A DNA stretch of 64,000 nt from Candidatus Obscuribacterales bacterium. Lineage in GTDB: Bacteria > Cyanobacteriota > Vampirovibrionia > Obscuribacterales > Obscuribacteraceae. Positions 9,030 to 18,191 of this stretch are shown here, piece by piece. The position numbers and the translations under genes were made by a program. Each line of letters starts with the position of its first letter. Within the stretch, counting starts at the first letter, position 1. The stretch is taken from assembly GCA_019750335.1 (NCBI GenBank), contig JAIEOQ010000003.1:62001-126000 (forward strand). Direction: 5' to 3'. Under the pieces are notes generated by a model. The model searched no databases and was not told the origin of the DNA. It saw nothing but the letters and a program-made list of their open reading frames with translations.

Positions 9030-10358
9030 TTATTTAGGTGCTTTCGGGGCTGATTGCAGTTTAGGCTTCATTTTTAGATTAGCTTCTCCTGCCATTATTC
9101 CCCGTACATCGTTAACCATAATGATTGCCATTAAAACAAGCAGGCTGACAAAACCCCATTTGACGATTTCGCCTTGAGCTTGTTCGCCAAGCGGTTTGCC
9201 GCGTACTGATTCCAAAGCCATGAAAGCCAAATGCCCGCCGTCTAAAGCCGGCCAAGGCAATAGATTGACGATGGCTAAATCAAGGCTGATCAAAATAGTG
9301 AACATAAAGATTTGGGTCCAATCTTGCTGGACAATATCGGCACCAATCTTAATTACATAAAGAACACCGTGTAGATCATCCAAGCTGAATTGCGGTGCGT
9401 TACCTGCTGCCGGTGGTGGTGCGTGGCCGCTAATTTTATTGCCTAAGTTGGTGAAGATACCTTGGACCATCATACCCATGGCGTCAACCATGCCGCTGCC
9501 GAGATTCCAGGTTCTAACACCGGCTAATCCGGCTATATCAAAGAAATTGCCAGGCAATTTTTTGTAAGTGGTCGTGCCCTTATTAATAAGAGCCATGCCG
9601 ACTTTACCGTCTTGATTGGTCGTTACTGTAATGTCCAGATAACGTCCGGGCGGCATCTTATCCGCGTTTTTCGCTGCTTCGGCCGCTGTGTCGGCTGGTG
9701 CTGCTTGCGGTCCATCTTCTTCAAGTGTAGCTTCTTCGCCTTTGACCGGTTCGCTTGTTTGTTCCTGGGCGTCCTCAGTACGCTCCGGTCGAAAAATATG
9801 CAAACAGATTTCGCTATTTTTTTTGCGACCGAGATATTGAACAACTTCTTCCGGTGAAGAGACTTTTGCGTCATCAATTGAAAGTATGCGGTCACCAAGC
9901 TCAACTCCGGCGTTTTTAGCAATTGGATTAGCGGCCGGCAGTGAGTAAACAACGACATTTTGTGCCGGCTGACCTAAAGCTAAAAGCATGCTCAACATAA
10001 CAATGTAAGCAAAGCCAATATTGAAACCAACACCAGCAAAGGCAACCAGCGCTCTTTGCCAGATTGGAAATTTTTTGAACGGTTTAAGCGGTACGCCATA
10101 AATTTCAGCTGAGGCGTTGCTCTCGTCGCCAAGCTCAGGGATGGCTACATAACCGCCCAGGAGACAGGCATGCACCTTGAATTGAGTGCCCCATTTCTCG
10201 CCGATTGTCCAGGATGGACCAAAAGGTAAGCCGAAGCCGAAAACCGGCGTTTGAAAGCCAAAGAAACGTGCTACTGAAAAATGTCCGAATTCATGGACGA
10301 TGATAAGAACGCTTAGCATAACTAAGGTCAGAATTATTGCCAGAATGAACGTGAGCAC
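9030..10358 (-). CDS. rseP: Site-2 intramembrane metalloprotease (RseP family)
   Basis: M50-family zinc protease of 442 residues. The active-site HEFGH is at residues 22-26 in the first membrane helix and the third ligand is in LLPWPALDGGHLAF near the C-terminus. Between them is a PDZ region (about 145-185, GDRILSIDDAKVSSPEEVVQYL). Acidic low-complexity sequence (about 195-235, Glu/Ala/Pro-rich) interrupts it, longer than in most homologues. Such proteases cut membrane-bound anti-sigma factors or remnant signal peptides inside the membrane. No anti-sigma gene is adjacent, so the substrate is unknown. The fmdB-like gene follows by 15 bp. Confidence 0.92.
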   Translation of the reverse strand: MLTFILAIILTLVMLSVLIIVHEFGHFSVARFFGFQTPVFGFGLPFGPSWTIGEKWGTQFKVHACLLGGYVAIPELGDESNASAEIYGVPLKPFKKFPIWQRALVAFAGVGFNIGFAYIVMLSMLLALGQPAQNVVVYSLPAANPIAKNAGVELGDRILSIDDAKVSSPEEVVQYLGRKKNSEICLHIFRPERTEDAQEQTSEPVKGEEATLEEDGPQAAPADTAAEAAKNADKMPPGRYLDITVTTNQDGKVGMALINKGTTTYKKLPGNFFDIAGLAGVRTWNLGSGMVDAMGMMVQGIFTNLGNKISGHAPPPAAGNAPQFSLDDLHGVLYVIKIGADIVQQDWTQIFMFTILISLDLAIVNLLPWPALDGGHLAFMALESVRGKPLGEQAQGEIVKWGFVSLLVLMAIIMVNDVRGIMAGEANLKMKPKLQSAPKAPK

Positions 10359-10410
10359 GTAGTTACCTCGTTTGGCTTGTCTTAGCTCTTATCTTAGACT
10401 GAAATTGCTT

Positions 10411-12024
10411 CTAAAAGAGCGGCTCTATGGAGATATCTTTATAGTAATACGAGAGTATTTGCGCTGCATTATAGCCATTATCACCTAAATATTTGGCGCC
10501 CCACTGGGATAAACCCAGACCATGACCGAATCCGCGCCCGTTCAAGTGGTATTTTTCCGGCTGTGTTGAGACATGAAAGAGGCTGCTGGGTAATGCCAAG
10601 AGATTGCGAAACTCCTCGCCGCTGACAACTAGGGTTTGCAAGCTGCCTGAAATCAAGACATATTTGACTCTTTGGGCGTCGCTGCGTGAAAGAGGAAAAA
10701 CGCCAAGTAATGCTCCGATATTAATCCCGGATTTGAGTAGACGCTCCTCCACCTCGGCTGTGGCAAACTGACGTTTCCAGTTGAAATGCGGTGATTGATC
10801 GTCGAAATCAGGGACTGATTTGATATAAGTTAGATTTTTTGCCCAAACGTTGTCTGCTAGATCGGTAAAACCGCCTGCCGAGCTATGAAAAAACGCGCTG
10901 ACTACTTGATTCCGATGTTTCATCACCAGACCTTTAGTCGCGGCCACGGCAGAATTAGTCGTCGAATTCTCGCTTGCGATCCCGGAATAAACTTGATCTT
11001 CTGTTGTCGCTTTAACATCAAAGCCTTCTTTAATATGTTTGCCGATATTGGCTAAAGCATAAGAACGGGCTGCGATTGCTTGAGCTTTGAGCGCTTCGCT
11101 ATTCCAATTGGCCGGCATTTCGGTCGGTACCACTGAAAGCAGATAGTCTTCTAAATTGACTAAATTTACAGCTGTAAAAGTTTTGCCGTCGCTAACTTTC
11201 GGGTCTATAAAAAGCTGACCGCGATAGAACTTGCCGTTAAAGCCAAAAATACCCTCCGGATTAAGCGGTCTGAGTACGTAACCGGATAAGGGAAAGTTTG
11301 TCGGCAAAGACGGAGCTTGCACACCGTAAACAACCGGACGATAAGTGGCAGTCTTGCTGCTTAAGCTTGCTGCCTCTCGTGACGTGGCAAGAGCAAAATG
11401 TGGATGAAGATCCTCAATTAAAATTGGTGCTTGCTTAAAACCGCCATGATCGTTTGTGTCGTCTTGCCCGGAAAGACCGGTCATAAAAGCCGAAGTGTTA
11501 GTATCAGGATAGACTCCGGCTATTTTAGCCAAGAGCACCTGGGACAGAGACATATTGCCGATTAATCCGGCAAAAGTCAGCTGTTTTGTACGATTTTGCA
11601 AATTGTTATCGACACTAATATGCCAGCGGCTTTGTGGTGGCAATTCAGCTACTAGCTCGGCTGTTTGGCGATCAACAATTTCAGCTCCATCCGGCACGAC
11701 AATGTCGCAGCCTGTGGTATTTACAGCCAGAGCAACTTTTATTTGGCTTTCGGCAGCTGAAACCGGAGCTGTCGTCAGGCAGAAAAACAAAGTAGCAAGA
11801 GTTGACCAGCGCCAAAGAGATCCTTTGTTGGTTTTAGTCCGTTGCTTAAGCTGGCAAGCTTCAAGACGAGCGGTGGCTAACCAAGAACTTTCCTGTTTTT
11901 TTGCTGGCTCTATTTTCTTTTTTGCCGAACAATAAAATGCTACGGCGGCTAACGCTGCTGCCGCTTCATCTTCATTGGCTATGTCACTCTTTCCCATGGC
12001 TGCGATTATACCCCTTGCCGGCAT
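10411..12024 (-). CDS. SpoIID/LytB-domain protein
   Basis: A 537-residue protein. Residues ~70-90 form a hydrophobic segment ending in TAPVSAAES, a signal peptide or anchor preceded by an unusually long cytoplasmic tail. Residues ~275-530 are a SpoIID domain: VVPTEMPANWNSEALKAQAI, AARSYAL, the HSSAGGFTD motif and the closing GRGFGHGLGLSQWGAKYLG. SpoIID enzymes cut denuded glycan strands of peptidoglycan; outside sporulators, cyanobacterial and other homologues act in wall remodelling, so sporulation is not implied. Neither the ATG at 12024 nor one at 11997 has a good ribosome site. Confidence 0.85.
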   Translation of the reverse strand: MPARGIIAAMGKSDIANEDEAAAALAAVAFYCSAKKKIEPAKKQESSWLATARLEACQLKQRTKTNKGSLWRWSTLATLFFCLTTAPVSAAESQIKVALAVNTTGCDIVVPDGAEIVDRQTAELVAELPPQSRWHISVDNNLQNRTKQLTFAGLIGNMSLSQVLLAKIAGVYPDTNTSAFMTGLSGQDDTNDHGGFKQAPILIEDLHPHFALATSREAASLSSKTATYRPVVYGVQAPSLPTNFPLSGYVLRPLNPEGIFGFNGKFYRGQLFIDPKVSDGKTFTAVNLVNLEDYLLSVVPTEMPANWNSEALKAQAIAARSYALANIGKHIKEGFDVKATTEDQVYSGIASENSTTNSAVAATKGLVMKHRNQVVSAFFHSSAGGFTDLADNVWAKNLTYIKSVPDFDDQSPHFNWKRQFATAEVEERLLKSGINIGALLGVFPLSRSDAQRVKYVLISGSLQTLVVSGEEFRNLLALPSSLFHVSTQPEKYHLNGRGFGHGLGLSQWGAKYLGDNGYNAAQILSYYYKDISIEPLF

Positions 12025-12058
12025 TGAGAGCGGATATTAAATCTTGGCAGCGTGATTG

Positions 12059-12079
12059 TAATGGAAATCATTTCCGTTA
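12059..12079. promoter_or_regulatory. Zur/Fur-like palindromic operator before the MerC gene
   Basis: TAATGGAAAT and ATTTCCGTTA flank a central C, a 10-1-10 inverted repeat with one mismatch, ending 12 bp before the start codon at 12092. The size, the odd-length centre and the A/T-rich arms with GAAAT-ATTTC resemble Fur-family (particularly Zur) boxes. The position would block transcription of the MerC-domain gene. This is seen in the sequence; the regulator is inferred. Confidence 0.6.
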
Positions 12080-12091
12080 AACTAGAAATCA

Positions 12092-12529
12092 ATGACTGAG
12101 AATTTAGAGCACTCAAACGAAAATCAAGGGACAAAAATCATATCGGTCCTTGATTATGCTGGCGTTGCTGCTTCAACAATCTGTCTCGTACATTGTCTGG
12201 CCATGCCCTTTGTCATAGCTTTGTTGCCGGTTGTAGCCGCACAGTTCATGGAAAGTGAATGGTTCCATATTAGTCTGGCATTTACTATTTTGATTTTTTG
12301 TTTGACTGCTTTTATTCCCGGATATATCCGTCACCGCGATAATCGCCTGGTGTTTATCGGCACAGCCGGTGTCGGTCTGGTATTTTTTGCTACCTTTTAT
12401 GCCCGCCATGTTTGGGGCGAGAATGTAGAGATTGCCATAGTCACCGCAGGCAATATCATTCTTGTTTTTGGGCATCTCTTAAACAGACGCTTGTCGGCAA
12501 CAAGCGCTTGTTGTAATCACGAGCACTAG
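12092..12529 (+). CDS. MerC-domain membrane protein
   Basis: A 145-residue protein with four predicted membrane helices (about 22-48, 55-75, 85-105, 110-130). The first carries ASTICLVHCLAMPF, whose C..HC arrangement matches the metal-contacting motif of the MerC family. The C-terminus ends SACCNHEH, a second potential thiolate/His metal site. MerC proteins were first described as mercuric-ion transporters, but chromosomal copies outside mer operons often go with zinc regulation. No mer genes are here, and a Zur-like palindrome overlaps the promoter region, so a zinc-related role is more likely. The gene converges with atpG. Confidence 0.82.
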   Translation: MTENLEHSNENQGTKIISVLDYAGVAASTICLVHCLAMPFVIALLPVVAAQFMESEWFHISLAFTILIFCLTAFIPGYIRHRDNRLVFIGTAGVGLVFFATFYARHVWGENVEIAIVTAGNIILVFGHLLNRRLSATSACCNHEH

Positions 12530-12536
12530 CTTTTAA

Positions 12537-13418
12537 TTAGTTCTTGAGCGCTTCGGCACCGGCGACAACTTCAAGCAACTCTTGAGTGATGCTTGCTTGA
12601 CGGGCGCGGTTGTAAGTCAAAGTCAAAGATTGAATCAAGTCGTTAGCATTAGTTGAAGCGCTGGACATAGCGTTCATTCTGGCTGCCAACTCGGAAGCGG
12701 AAGCATCAAGCAAAGCTTGGAAGATCACGTTCTCGATATATTTAGGCACCAATTCAAGCTCAAGCAATTCGTTGATTGATGGTTCAAACAAAGTTTGTGG
12801 TTTGAGTGAATTATCGTCTTCGCTGTGAGGCAGCTCAACAGGTAAGAACTTGGTGTTAACTACTTGTGAGCGCAGCATGTTGATGAATTCGGTGCTAATC
12901 AGCTCAACTGAATCAACTTGACCGTTGATATAAAACTCGGCTGCTTGATCGGCAATCAGTTTAGCTTCTTGCACAGTCGGAATTGCCGGCAGCAAAGTGT
13001 AGTTCTTCAGCTTTTCACATTTGATTGAACGGAAGAAACCGGCGGCTTTCAGACCAACCAGAATCAGCTTAACTTCTTTGCCTTGAGCCTGGAGATTTTT
13101 GATTCTTTCAAGAGCTGTACGCAAAACGACGCTATTGTAAGAACCGCAAAGACCGCGATCCGATGAGATTACAATCAAACCGACTGTATTAATCGGTCTT
13201 TTCTTCAGCAAAGCGATTTCGTTCAAATCGACATCGGCTACTTCATGGACAATCTCTTTGAGCAAGGAGATAACCCGCTTGGTGAAAGGTCGCGCGGCCA
13301 GAGTTCTGGCTTGAGCGCGACGTACTTTCGCCGCCGCCACCATTTTCATGGCTTTGGTGATTTTTTGGGTAGACTGTACGCTTTTTATGCGATGTCTGAT
13401 TGCTTTAAGGTTTGCCAT
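12537..13418 (-). CDS. atpG: ATP synthase gamma subunit
   Basis: Central-stalk subunit of F1 (293 aa). The N-terminal helix [28 protein letters not shown] is split here as MANLKAIRHRI, then [18 protein letters not shown]; the conserved SSDRGLCGSYNS segment and the C-terminal ASELAARMNAMSSAS / LTYNRARQASITQELLEVVAGAEAL helix are all present. It rotates inside the alpha3beta3 ring and couples proton flow to ATP synthesis. It is the last gene of the operon: no beta or epsilon gene follows, and the next gene lies on the other strand 7 bp away. The regulatory insertion of the photosynthetic cyanobacterial gamma is not evident at this length. Confidence 0.95.
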   Translation of the reverse strand: MANLKAIRHRIKSVQSTQKITKAMKMVAAAKVRRAQARTLAARPFTKRVISLLKEIVHEVADVDLNEIALLKKRPINTVGLIVISSDRGLCGSYNSVVLRTALERIKNLQAQGKEVKLILVGLKAAGFFRSIKCEKLKNYTLLPAIPTVQEAKLIADQAAEFYINGQVDSVELISTEFINMLRSQVVNTKFLPVELPHSEDDNSLKPQTLFEPSINELLELELVPKYIENVIFQALLDASASELAARMNAMSSASTNANDLIQSLTLTYNRARQASITQELLEVVAGAEALKN

Positions 13419-13454
13419 TTGTAGCCTAATGTCTTGCTTAAGGTGTCTACGATT

Positions 13455-14978
13455 TTATTTCTTGAAGAAGTTTTCTTTGAATTTAACCAGGTGATCGTAG
13501 AGCGCTTTCTCTTCGGCCTCGTTTGGCTTATCGCCGGCGTTGAGCTTAGCTTCCACATCTTTGGCGTTGGCGGCCAAATATTTGCACCATTCTTCTTTGA
13601 AGCGAGCGATCTCGCCGCTTTCAACATCATCAAGCACACCGCGGTTAGCGGCGTAAAGCAGTGATACTTGTTGAGCAAGTAGAAGCGGTTGATATTGAGG
13701 TTGTTTTAGAACTTCAATCAACTTTTGACCGCGACGAATTTGATCTTGAGTTGCTTTATCCAAATCAGAAGCGAATTGAACGAAAGCTTCCAGTTCTCTG
13801 AACTGAGCAAGGTCAAGACGGAGCTTACCGGCAACCATCTTCATTGCTTTAGTTTGAGCGGAACCGCCAACCCGGCTTACCGAAATACCGGCGTTAATCG
13901 CTGGACGGATACCGGCATAGAACAAGTCTGTCTCAAGGAAGATTTGTCCGTCGGTGATTGAGATAACGTTAGTCGGAATGTATGCCGAAACGTCACCAGC
14001 TTGAGTTTCAATAATTGGTAGTGCTGTCAAAGAGCCACCGCCAAGCTTGTCTGAAAGCTTAGCTGCTCTTTCCAAAAGACGGCTGTGCAGATAGAACACG
14101 TCTCCCGGATAAGCTTCACGACCTGGTGGACGACGAAGAAGCAGTGACATTGTTCGGTAAGCAGCAGCGTGCTTGGACAAGTCATCATATACGTTGAGGG
14201 CGTGTCCGCCTTTTTCCATGAAATATTCGCCGATGGCAGCACCGGTGTATGGTGCCAAGAATTGCAGAGCCGGAGCGGCGGTTGCCGGAGCGGAAACAAT
14301 TACTGTGTATTCCATCGCGCCGTTCTTTTCCAAAGTTTTTTGGATTTGAGCGATGGTTGATTCTTTTTGACCGATAGCGACATATACGCAAATCGGGCGA
14401 TTCGGTTGATTCTTTTGGTTGATGATTGTATCGAGAGCAACAGCGGTTTTACCGGTTTGACGGTCGCCGATGATCAACTCACGCTGTCCGCGTCCGATTG
14501 GAATCATACCGTCGATAGCGGTTAAGCCGGTCATCAACGGTTCGCAAACTGATTGTCTGGCGATAATTCCTGGTGCTTTACTTTCAATTGGACGATAAGC
14601 AGCAGCAGTGATTGGTCCTTTGCCGTCAACCGGGTGACCGAGCGGATTGACCACACGTCCGAGCATGCCTTCGCCGACCGGGCAAGAAGCAATGCGCCCT
14701 GTAGTTTTAACCGTCATGCCTTCGGTAACTTTACGTCCGGGTCCTAACATAACGACACCGACGTTATCTTCTTCGAGGTTCAAGACCATACCCATGGTGT
14801 GATCTTCGTCGTCGAATTCGACAAGTTCGCCGGCCATGGCTTTTTCCATTCCGTAAATGCGAGCGATACCGTCGCCTACTTGAAGCACGCTGCCGACATT
14901 GCTGACGTTCAGGCTGGCTTGATAGCGTTCAAGCTGCGCTTTGAGAACGGAGGTGATTTCGTCCGGTTTAATTGCCAT
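13455..14978 (-). CDS. atpA: ATP synthase alpha subunit
   Basis: F1 alpha subunit, 507 residues. It has the Walker [14 protein letters not shown] (about 170-182), the [15 protein letters not shown] lead-in, [15 protein letters not shown], and the alpha signature [17 protein letters not shown] (about 365-381). It binds non-exchangeable nucleotide and forms the catalytic ring with beta, which must be encoded elsewhere. It sits between atpH and atpG with 28-36 bp gaps, all in one leftward operon. Confidence 0.97.
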   Translation of the reverse strand: MAIKPDEITSVLKAQLERYQASLNVSNVGSVLQVGDGIARIYGMEKAMAGELVEFDDEDHTMGMVLNLEEDNVGVVMLGPGRKVTEGMTVKTTGRIASCPVGEGMLGRVVNPLGHPVDGKGPITAAAYRPIESKAPGIIARQSVCEPLMTGLTAIDGMIPIGRGQRELIIGDRQTGKTAVALDTIINQKNQPNRPICVYVAIGQKESTIAQIQKTLEKNGAMEYTVIVSAPATAAPALQFLAPYTGAAIGEYFMEKGGHALNVYDDLSKHAAAYRTMSLLLRRPPGREAYPGDVFYLHSRLLERAAKLSDKLGGGSLTALPIIETQAGDVSAYIPTNVISITDGQIFLETDLFYAGIRPAINAGISVSRVGGSAQTKAMKMVAGKLRLDLAQFRELEAFVQFASDLDKATQDQIRRGQKLIEVLKQPQYQPLLLAQQVSLLYAANRGVLDDVESGEIARFKEEWCKYLAANAKDVEAKLNAGDKPNEAEEKALYDHLVKFKENFFKK

Positions 14979-15006
14979 GGTCTGTTTGTCCTCTAACGTT
15001 ATCCAT

Positions 15007-15552
15007 TTATACTGAAAGCAAACTTTTTTCGATGCTGTGCAAACGGCCGCGCAAGCTGCCGTCTATAACTTGGTCGCCGACTTTGAGAATGAATCCGCCA
15101 ATAAGCGACCGATCCACTTTCACTTCTAGCTCTAAAGTTTTGCCAAGTTGAGTTTGCAGTTTCTTCTTCACGTCTTCGATCGCTTTGTTGTCCATCGCTT
15201 CGGCGCAGATAAGCACGCCTTTCGCGATATTCTTCTTCGCGTTCAAGAGATCTTGAAACTGGTCGCGGATGAAAGGAAGAAGGTGTAAGCGTCGACGCTC
15301 GGTGAGCATTTCAAGCAAGCGTAAGCTTACTTCGTCAATATCCTTCTTAAAGGTATTTTCGAGCAGGCTTTTCTTCTCTTGCTCGGCGATGGCCGGATGT
15401 TTCATCACGATGGAGAATTCCGGCTTTTGGCTTATCACCTGGCATATGTTGTTCAGATTTTGAAAAACCAGATCGGCATTGCCTTTGCTTTCCGCTATTT
15501 GCAGAATAGCGTTAGCATATTGAGCTGCGGAGCTGCTTTCTTCTGCCTTCAT
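15007..15552 (-). CDS. atpH: ATP synthase delta subunit
   Basis: OSCP/delta subunit, 181 residues, linking the peripheral stalk to the top of F1. The N-terminal helical domain ([17 protein letters not shown]) and the C-terminal signature [27 protein letters not shown] are clear. Its ATG overlaps the atpF stop by 4 bp (ATGA), so translation is coupled to subunit b. Confidence 0.94.
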   Translation of the reverse strand: MKAEESSSAAQYANAILQIAESKGNADLVFQNLNNICQVISQKPEFSIVMKHPAIAEQEKKSLLENTFKKDIDEVSLRLLEMLTERRRLHLLPFIRDQFQDLLNAKKNIAKGVLICAEAMDNKAIEDVKKKLQTQLGKTLELEVKVDRSLIGGFILKVGDQVIDGSLRGRLHSIEKSLLSV

Positions 15553-16070
15553 TTCTTAGCACCAACCGTATTGAGCTGTTCGACGAATTCATTGAGCAAA
15601 CGGGAGCGAGCGCTGTCCGTCATTGCTCCGGGCAAAGTAGCTTCAGCCAAGCGCACTGCAGCGGTAGCTGCTTGAGAGCGCAATTCGGTGATCGCCAGGC
15701 GGCGCTCACCTTCAATCTGGTGCGTGATACGCTCTTGCAGATCGGCTGACTCTTTGCGTGTTTCTTCAGCTATCTGTTGCTTCATTTCTGAAGCAACTCT
15801 TTTGGCCTCGACAAGAATTGATTCAGCCTCATGCTCGGCATTCTCAATCTTCTTGCGTTGCTCCTCCAGGAAGGCTTGCCCTTCCTTTCTGGCTTCAGCT
15901 GCTTCGGCAAGAGTTTGCTCGATGCGGCTTTTGCGAGAAGCAAAAAGTCCGGGGGTAATGCGCATCCACATATAAATAAGGATGGCAACCAGAAGCAACC
16001 AGTTGATCAGGTTGTTCTCGAAAATCCCGAAAAGTCCGCCGGTCTCGGCTGCGAAGATAAACATCAACAA
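15549..16070 (-). CDS. atpF: ATP synthase b subunit
   Basis: Peripheral-stalk subunit of 173 residues: a single N-terminal membrane helix (about 15-35, NLINWLLLVAILIYMW) followed by a long charged coiled coil (SRKSRIEQTLAEAAEARKEG and onward). It pairs with the second b-type subunit encoded just upstream. It overlaps that gene by 7 bp and atpH by 4 bp. I call this one b rather than b' because in the cyanobacterial order c-b'-b-delta the copy beside delta is b. Confidence 0.92.
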   Translation of the reverse strand: MLMFIFAAETGGLFGIFENNLINWLLLVAILIYMWMRITPGLFASRKSRIEQTLAEAAEARKEGQAFLEEQRKKIENAEHEAESILVEAKRVASEMKQQIAEETRKESADLQERITHQIEGERRLAITELRSQAATAAVRLAEATLPGAMTDSARSRLLNEFVEQLNTVGAKK

Positions 16071-16540
16071 GCCTCCTCCAATGTTTTGCGCACTTTAGTG
16101 GCATCGAGCTGGACGCTTACAGCTTCGCCGAGCACCTTTTGCGTAATCGTTTCAACCAGTTCGCGCTCTTGCACGACCAGTTCATCGATTAGCTTAGTGC
16201 GCTCAGCGTCCAGATCCGCTTTGAAAGCTTGAACCTTGCTTGCGCCTTCCTGTTGCACTTTTGCCATCAAAGTTGATTTCTCTTTGTTAGCATCAGCAAT
16301 GGTTCCAGCGATCAGCTGGTGAGCTTGGGTGCGGATCTGTTTAAGCTCGCTTTCGTATTTCTCGACAAGCGCGGCTGCGGTTTGGCGAGATTCTTTGGCC
16401 GTGGCCAGATCGCCTTGAGCTCTCTCAGCGCGTTTGGCCAAAACGCGTCCGACCGGCTTGAGCATGATTTCGTTTAAGAGAACCATGTACAAGAGGAAGC
16501 TTGCGACGAATATAACTAAAGTGCCGTTTATTTCAAACAT
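16064..16540 (-). CDS. atpF': ATP synthase b' subunit
   Basis: A second stalk subunit of 158 residues: membrane helix at about 5-27 (GTLVIFVASFLLYMVLLNEI) and then a coiled coil with the LKPVGRVLAKRAERAQGDL start typical of b'. Two different b subunits occur in photosynthetic bacteria, chloroplasts and cyanobacteria and their non-photosynthetic relatives, so the heterodimeric stalk is a lineage clue. It lies 10 bp after atpE and overlaps atpF. Confidence 0.9.
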   Translation of the reverse strand: MFEINGTLVIFVASFLLYMVLLNEIMLKPVGRVLAKRAERAQGDLATAKESRQTAAALVEKYESELKQIRTQAHQLIAGTIADANKEKSTLMAKVQQEGASKVQAFKADLDAERTKLIDELVVQERELVETITQKVLGEAVSVQLDATKVRKTLEEAC

Positions 16541-16550
16541 TGTTTTGTGA

Positions 16551-16889
16551 TTAGGCTATGTATCTGACGACTGCTGACGGGGCTTGGCTTGTATGCTCTG
16601 GAGCATCAACTTTTGAACCGAAGGTGTAAAGCTGAATGGCGATAACGAATGCCAAAAGACCAAGAGCTTCCATAAGAGCGGCGATGATGATGGCGTTAAC
16701 CAAAAGTTTGGTAGCCATTTCTGGTTGACGAGCCATGCCTTCAAGAGCGCGCGATCCGGCAACGCCGATACCGATACCAGGTCCAATTACGCCGACTGCG
16801 GCGATACCGGAACCGATTAAAGAAGCGGCTTTGATCATGGTTGTGCTATCAACTGTGCCAGCTGCTTGAGCGATTACTGTGTGGTCCAC
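16551..16889 (-). CDS. atpE: ATP synthase c subunit with extended termini
   Basis: Proteolipid of the rotor ring. Two membrane helices (about 22-46 and 63-88) flank the polar loop ARQPEM (53-58). The ion-binding carboxylate is Glu74 in ALMEALGLL. The residues next to it (Ala, Leu) and the lack of the Gln/Ser/Thr set of sodium-type rings point to proton specificity. At 112 residues it is longer than the usual 70-85: about 15 extra residues at the N-terminus and about 20 polar residues after the second helix (VDAPEHTSQAPSAVVRYIA). Confidence 0.94.
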   Translation of the reverse strand: MDHTVIAQAAGTVDSTTMIKAASLIGSGIAAVGVIGPGIGIGVAGSRALEGMARQPEMATKLLVNAIIIAALMEALGLLAFVIAIQLYTFGSKVDAPEHTSQAPSAVVRYIA

Positions 16890-16934
16890 CTTTTTACTCC
16901 TTGATTTAACTAATGATGCGAATCTGATTGAAAC

Positions 16935-17684
16935 CTAGTGATGTGAAACCGTAAGTCCTATATAAATTGATGTAAGCAAAGCAAAAACGAAAGCTTGAAT
17001 GATGCCGATGAACATTTCAAAAGCCATGACACCGGTCGGTAAAAGAACCGGAACCATCATGATTGCTGCAGCGCGCATCAATTCGTCGGCAGTGATTACC
17101 ATCATCAAACGCAAAGCAAGAGTTGCTGGTCTGATAATCAAATCGAGCCATTCAATTGGATTGAGATAAAGCTTGAGATATTTTGGTCCGTGAGCCCAGA
17201 AACCGGAAGCGACATAAACCAACAGCACTACGGCAGCGAGTCCGAAAGTGACGTTGAAGTCAGTAGTTGGTGAGCAAACTTCAAAAGGTTCGCCGTCTGG
17301 CATTTTCGGCCAAGCCGGATTATGTTCTAAAGCACGCCAAGGTCCGACACCGATAAAGTTTCCGGTAAGAACGAAAAGAAAGATGGCGGCAATCAAAGGA
17401 AAGAATTTTTTGTAGTGGTGACCCATCTGACCGTGGCAAAGGTCTTCGATGAAGGTGTATACGCCTTCAAGAACGGCTTGTCCTTTACCGCCGGCTTCCA
17501 CTTTCAAACCAGGGGCGATCACTGCAGCGAAGGCTAAAATGCCTCCCATACAAGCCCAGCTAAGAAGCAAAGTGTCGATATGAATATCGCCGACTCGTCC
17601 CAATTGCGGCACGCCTAAAAAATAGCTGTTGCTTAGTGCCGGGTCGTTAAGAAAGGTACTTAAGGGGAGATTTTTTCCAAGCAT
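16935..17684 (-). CDS. atpB: ATP synthase a subunit
   Basis: Stator membrane subunit, 249 residues with five to six helices. The essential arginine is in RPATLALRLMMVITADELM (the LALRL motif), next to the c-ring. The GNFIGVGPW and LNPIEWLDLIIRP segments are typical. It forms the two proton half-channels. An inserted periplasmic/cytoplasmic loop around residues 130-150 (NPAWPKMPDGEPFEVC) is longer than in E. coli. It precedes atpE by 45 bp. Confidence 0.95.
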   Translation of the reverse strand: MLGKNLPLSTFLNDPALSNSYFLGVPQLGRVGDIHIDTLLLSWACMGGILAFAAVIAPGLKVEAGGKGQAVLEGVYTFIEDLCHGQMGHHYKKFFPLIAAIFLFVLTGNFIGVGPWRALEHNPAWPKMPDGEPFEVCSPTTDFNVTFGLAAVVLLVYVASGFWAHGPKYLKLYLNPIEWLDLIIRPATLALRLMMVITADELMRAAAIMMVPVLLPTGVMAFEMFIGIIQAFVFALLTSIYIGLTVSHH

Positions 17685-17785
17685 TGGTAATTGGCTTGTC
17701 CGTTAAGAGATAGTGCACAGGTTGAGGATGATAACAGAAAGATCTCCGCACCCCGGTTTATGGCAATACCTTCTTAAAGATTGGT

Positions 17786-17810
17786 GGGTAAGAGAATTTT
17801 ATTCTTACCC
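17786..17810 (-). other. Intercistronic hairpin between atpI and atpB
   Basis: GGGTAAGA and TCTTACCC pair around a 9-nt AT-rich loop, 7 bp past the atpI stop and about 100 bp before atpB. No T run follows on the minus strand, so it is more likely an RNA-processing or stability element than a terminator. Confidence 0.55.
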
Positions 17811-17816
17811 GATTAT

Positions 17817-18065
17817 TCATTTTTGTTCATCAGTTTTCGTCGGTTTGGCTTTATCAAGAGAAGCGGCTTTGCTGACCATACGAGCTAATCCGATTGCACC
17901 TCCGACCAGGGCGCAAACAATGGAAAGAGTCGGTGCGGTATGGAATTGAGCATCAAGCCAATTGCCCAAATACATGCCGAGCACTAAAAGGACAGCCGCG
18001 CCGAGGACTGCATCACTAACCGTAAAGAGGGCTTCTTTTAAGTTGTCGTTTTTGTTTTCGCTCAT
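17817..18065 (-). CDS. atpI: AtpZ/AtpI-type accessory protein
   Basis: An 82-residue protein with two membrane helices (about 16-36 and 44-64) and charged ends. The LVLGMYLGNWLDAQF segment followed by a short turn and a G-rich second helix (VGGAIGLARMV) is typical of the small AtpZ/AtpI family. These proteins begin ATP synthase operons and assist c-ring assembly or magnesium supply. It is the first gene of the operon and is divergent from pspA. The symbol follows operon custom; AtpZ is equally fitting. Confidence 0.75.
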   Translation of the reverse strand: MSENKNDNLKEALFTVSDAVLGAAVLLVLGMYLGNWLDAQFHTAPTLSIVCALVGGAIGLARMVSKAASLDKAKPTKTDEQK

Positions 18066-18191
18066 AGACGTATCCTGTCTAATAAATTATGGGCAGTAAA
18101 TATGTTGGTCTTTGCTAAACTAATTAATTGATGGTAAATGGCAGTTTATTTTTCTGGCCGCATCCATTAATAAAGGAAGGAGTTCGAAGCT

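Noticed and set aside
10411..12024. Evidence for sporulation from the SpoIID domain
   Set aside because: SpoIID domains are widespread in non-sporulating bacteria, and no other sporulation gene is present.
12092..12529. Mercury-resistance operon
   Set aside because: Only a MerC-domain gene is present, without merR, merT, merP or merA.
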